From NCBI GenBank assembly GCA_037043455.1, contig JAWPHD010000090.1:496001-560000 (forward strand): DNA of 64,000 bases. The letters run 5' to 3'. A program made the position numbers and the translations under genes. The number at the start of each line of letters is the position of its first letter. The first letter of the stretch is position 1. Shown in pieces: positions 60,560 to 64,000 of this stretch. The stretch is from Cyrtodaria siliqua. Its lineage: Eukaryota > Mollusca > Bivalvia > Adapedonta > Hiatellidae. A model generated the notes under the pieces. That model was given only the letters and a program-made list of their open reading frames with translations, was not told the origin of the DNA and did no database searches.

Positions 60560-63500
60560 TAGAGAGTAACACCTTGGGCAGAGCCAAATGTGACCCCAGG
60601 GCTACATGTAATATATGAGAGCTGTGTGCTTTGTGGTTTCAGTGAAGATTTTTTAAGTTTTTCCCTATACAAGTCTATGTTAAACGTGACCCCTGGGGTG
60701 GGGCCAAATGTGAACACAGGGTCACCATTTGAACAAACTTGGTAAAGGACCATAAGAGTAAAGTAAATGCAAAATATTAAACCTCTGGCTCTTGCAGTTC
60801 CAGAGAAGAAGATTTTTTAAGTTTTTCCCTAAACAAGCCTATGTAAAACTGTGACCCCGGGGCGGGGCCAAATGTGACCCCAGGGTCACCATTTGAACAA
60901 ACTTGGTAGAGGACCATAAGCTTATAGCAAATGCAAAATATTAAACCTCTGGCTCCTGCAGTTCAGAGAAGAAGATTTTTTGAAGTTTTTCCCTATACAT
61001 GTCTATGTAAAACATGTGACCCTTGGGGCGGGGCCAAATATGACCCGAGGGTCACCATTCGAACAAACTTGGTAAAGGACCATAAGCTTATAGTAAATGC
61101 AAAATATCAAACCTCTGGCTCTTGTAGTTTCCATAAGAAGATTTTTTTATTTTGTTTTCCTATATTAGTCTATGTAAAACTGTGACCCTCGGGGCAGGGA
61201 CAAATTTGACACCAGGGTCACCATTTGAACAAACTTAGTAGAGGACCATAAGCTGATGCTACATTTAATACATGAGACCTCTGTGCCTTGTGGTTTCAGA
61301 GAAGAAGATTTTTTAAAGTGTTTCCCTATATATGTCTTTATGAAAAACATGCAAAATCTCAATATACTTTAGACCCCCGGGGCACGCCCATTTTTAACCC
61401 CGGGGACTTCATTTGAACAAAATTGATAGTCTAGGCATAAAAGAACAAGAGGCCCAAGAGGGCCTGTGGACGCTCCACTGGCTAACATGGCTCTTATAAC
61501 ATCAATGTAGCGAGTGACTGCCATTTACGTTTTTTTGAAAGTTTCGTGCAAAAAACAGCTTTTTAACTAAATCAAGGGCCATAAAGGTAAAGTTTGGTAA
61601 AGATCAGATGAAAAATGAAGGCCATACCGTATTAACGAGGCAAAATATAGCATTTTTAACTAAATCAAGAACCATAACTCCTCTGTTACTGGTCCGACTG
61701 GTCCAACATAGAGCTAAAAAAAAATAGAATAAAAAAAATAATAATAATAATTAAAAAAAAAAAAAAAAAAAAAAAAAATTAAAAAAAAAAAAAAAAATTA
61801 AAAAAAAAATTAAAAAAAAAAAAAAAAAATTAAAATAAAATTAATAAGAATATAAAAACGACTGTCATAAAAAATAGTAAAGATTGCCAAAGATCAGATG
61901 CAAAATGAAGGCCGTATCATACGACGAGGCAAATTATAGCATTTTTAAGAAAATCAAGGGCCATAACTGCGCTATTACTAGTCCGATCTGGTTGGTTTTC
62001 AAACTTGACCAAGCTTTCATAGACAATAACAATCTGATAAAGTTTGGTAAAGATCGTATGAAAAATAAAGGCCCTATCGTCTTAACGAGGCAAAATATAT
62101 CATTTTGAAGTAAATCAAGGGCCATAACTCCGATGCTACTTGTTCGCTATGGCTGGTTTTCGAACTTGTCCGAGCTTTCATTGATATTAACAATCTGATA
62201 AAGTTTGGTAAAGATCGGATGAACAATGAAGCCTCTATAGTCTTAACGAGGCAAAATATAGCATTTTTAACTAAATCAAGGGCCATAACTCTGCTGTTAC
62301 TACTCTGATATAGCTGGTTTTCGTACTTGTCCAAGCTTTTATTGATATTAACAATCTGGTCAAGATTGGTAAAGATCGGACGAACAATGAAGCCCCTATC
62401 GTCCGAGGCAAAATACAGCATTTTTAACTAAATCAAGGGCCATAACTCCGCTGTTACTGGTCCGATATGGCTGTTTTTCAAACTTGTTCGAGCTTTCAAC
62501 GACATTAACAATCTGATAAAGATTGGTAAAGATCGGATGAACAATGAAGCCCCTATCGTCTTAACGATGCAAAATATAGCATTTTTAACTAAATCAAGGG
62601 CCACAACTCCGCTGTTACTAGTCTGATATGGCTGGTTTTCGAACTTGTCGGACCTTTCATTGATATTAACAATGTTGTAAAGTTTGGTAAATGTAGGATG
62701 AAAAATGAAGGCCCTATCGTCTTAACGAGGCAAAATATAGCAATATAACATTTTTAACTAAATCAAGGACCATAACTCCGCTGTTACTGGTCCGATCTGG
62801 CTGGTTTTCGAACTTGTCCGAGCTTTCATTGATATTAACAATCTGGTAAAGTTTGGTAAAGATAGGATGAAAAATGAACGCCCTATCGTCTGAACGAGGC
62901 ACAATTTAGCAATATAGCATTTTTAACTAAATCAAGGGCCATAACTCCGCTGTTACTGGTCCGATCTGGCTGGTTTTCAAACTCATCCGAGCTTTCATTG
63001 ATATTAACCAACCTTTTAAAGTTTGGTGAAGATCGGATGAAAAATGAAGGCCCTATCGTCTTAACGAGACAAAAGTTAACAACGGACCGACGGACGGGAC
63101 GACGGACAACTCGGCATCCCATAAGCTCTGCTGGCCTTCGGCCAGTAGAGCTAAAAATCCTATATAAGTCTATGTAAAACTGTGACCCTCGGAGCGGGGA
63201 CAAATTTGACCCCAGGGTCACCATTTAAACAAACTTAGTAGAGGACCATAAGCTGATGCTACATGTTAATACATGAGAGCTCTGTGCCTTGTGGTTTCAG
63301 AGAAGAAGTATTTTTTAAACTTTTTTCCTATATGTCTATATGAAAAACATGCAAAACCTCAATATACAAACTTTGGACCCCCCGAGGCACGGCCATTTTT
63401 TGACCCTGGGGACTTTATTTGAACAAACTTGATAGTCTAGGCGTTGACGATCATTTTAAAAGAAAAAACTGTTGAAATCTGTCAAGCGGTTCTGGAGAAG

Positions 63501-64000
63501 AAGAATTTTTAAGGTTTCGACCATATATGGTAATGGCAGCCATCTTGGATGTAGCGCTGACCTAATTTTAACAAATCTATAAAGCATTCATCTAAGGATC
63601 ATCCATTTGAAGTTTGATCAAAATTAGCCAAGCGGTTTCTGACGAGAAGTCGTTTGAAGAATTCCCTATACATGTCTATGTAAAAACATGTGACCCTTGG
63701 GGCGGGGCCAAATGTGACCCTAAGGTCACCATTTGAAACAAAACTTGGTAAAGGACCATAAGCTTATAGTAAATGCAAAAATATCAAACCTCTGGCTGTT
63801 GTAGTTTCTGAGAAGAAGATTATTTTAAAAAAAATTCCTATATAAGTCTATGTAAAACTGTGACCCCCGGGGCGGAGACAAATTTGACCCCAGGGTCCAC
63901 CATTTGAATAAACTTAGTAGAGGACCATAAGCTGATGCTACATGTAATACATGAGAGCTCTGTGCCTTGTGGTTTCAGAGAAGAAGATTTTTTAAAGTTG
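60560..64000 (+). mobile_element. Type B pearl-like core region, split by another type B element
   Basis: 60560-61440 and 63160-64000 carry the GACCCCGGGGCGGGG core and the GGCACGGCCATTTTTGACC / ATGGCAGCCATCTTGG last-unit sequence. Between them lies a complete element (61446-63155). Both outer parts lack a head here. The right part leaves the window. Confidence 0.7.
61446..63155 (+). mobile_element. Pearl-like element, type B with GGGCCATAACTCCGC core
   Basis: Head AACAAGAGGCCCAAGAGGGC; A-rich tract 61720-61850; seven or so units of about 160 bp (GGGCCATAACTCCGCTGTTA, TGGTCCGATCTGGCTGGTTT, GATCGGATGAAAAATGAAGG, CGTCTTAACGAGGCAAAATA); ACGG microsatellite (about 63073-63105); terminal hairpin GCTCTGCTGGCCTTCGGCCA to GAGCTAAAAA. 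It has none of the GACCCCGGGG core found in the other type B copies. Confidence 0.85.

Noticed and set aside
57914..64000. Initiating exon of GULP1
   Set aside because: No ATG-containing exon ending in phase 1 with a donor and a family-like short basic N-terminus could be recognised among the repeats; probably outside the window.

Overview
The window is nuclear DNA of a lophotrochozoan animal, most likely a heterodont bivalve mollusc. The signs are AT-rich sequence, spliced genes with GT-AG introns, very large repeat-filled introns, and many copies of elements with the architecture of the bivalve 'pearl'/CvA (Helentron-associated, non-autonomous) family: conserved AACAAGAGG head, tandem core of about 150-340 bp, ACGG-type microsatellite and a terminal hairpin ending AGTAGAGCTAAAA. 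There is no bacterial signature. The species cannot be fixed from the sequence alone.

Two protein-coding genes are supported. (1) Plus strand, 677-7486: a very long terminal exon (2269 codons) of a multi-C2H2 zinc-finger protein with about 24 fingers, acidic/basic low-complexity linkers and an in-frame 25-residue tandem repeat. Its upstream exons are probably off the left edge. (2) Minus strand, 57913 down to 26916: eleven exons, joined here by reading splice sites, of a GULP1/CED-6 engulfment adaptor (PTB domain, coiled coil, proline-rich region, DPF motifs, conserved C-terminal tail). Only the initiating exon is missing. All ten in-window junctions keep frame.

Layout: 1-676 intron of the zinc-finger gene; 677-7486 its last exon; 7487 to about 8200 its 3' UTR; 8.2-26.9 kb intergenic or 3'-flanking DNA with nested interspersed repeats and two relics of a coding-like sequence; 26.9-57.9 kb the GULP1 gene, whose introns hold a 2.7-kb 20/26-bp minisatellite, a 4-kb 53-bp minisatellite, several pearl-like elements, foldback/MITE elements and a recent 234-bp tandem duplication; 57.9-64 kb upstream of the first visible GULP1 exon, almost all pearl-like elements plus one tRNA-derived SINE.

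The most notable structure is the repeat ecology. Two head/tail types of pearl-like element share end architecture but carry interchangeable tandem cores. Elements are nested in each other, in palindromic MITEs and in minisatellites. In the GULP1 gene, minisatellite arrays abut splice sites at three introns, and one array appears to include copies of the neighbouring exon's 5' splice site. No autonomous transposase, reverse transcriptase, rRNA, functional tRNA gene or CRISPR array was recognised.
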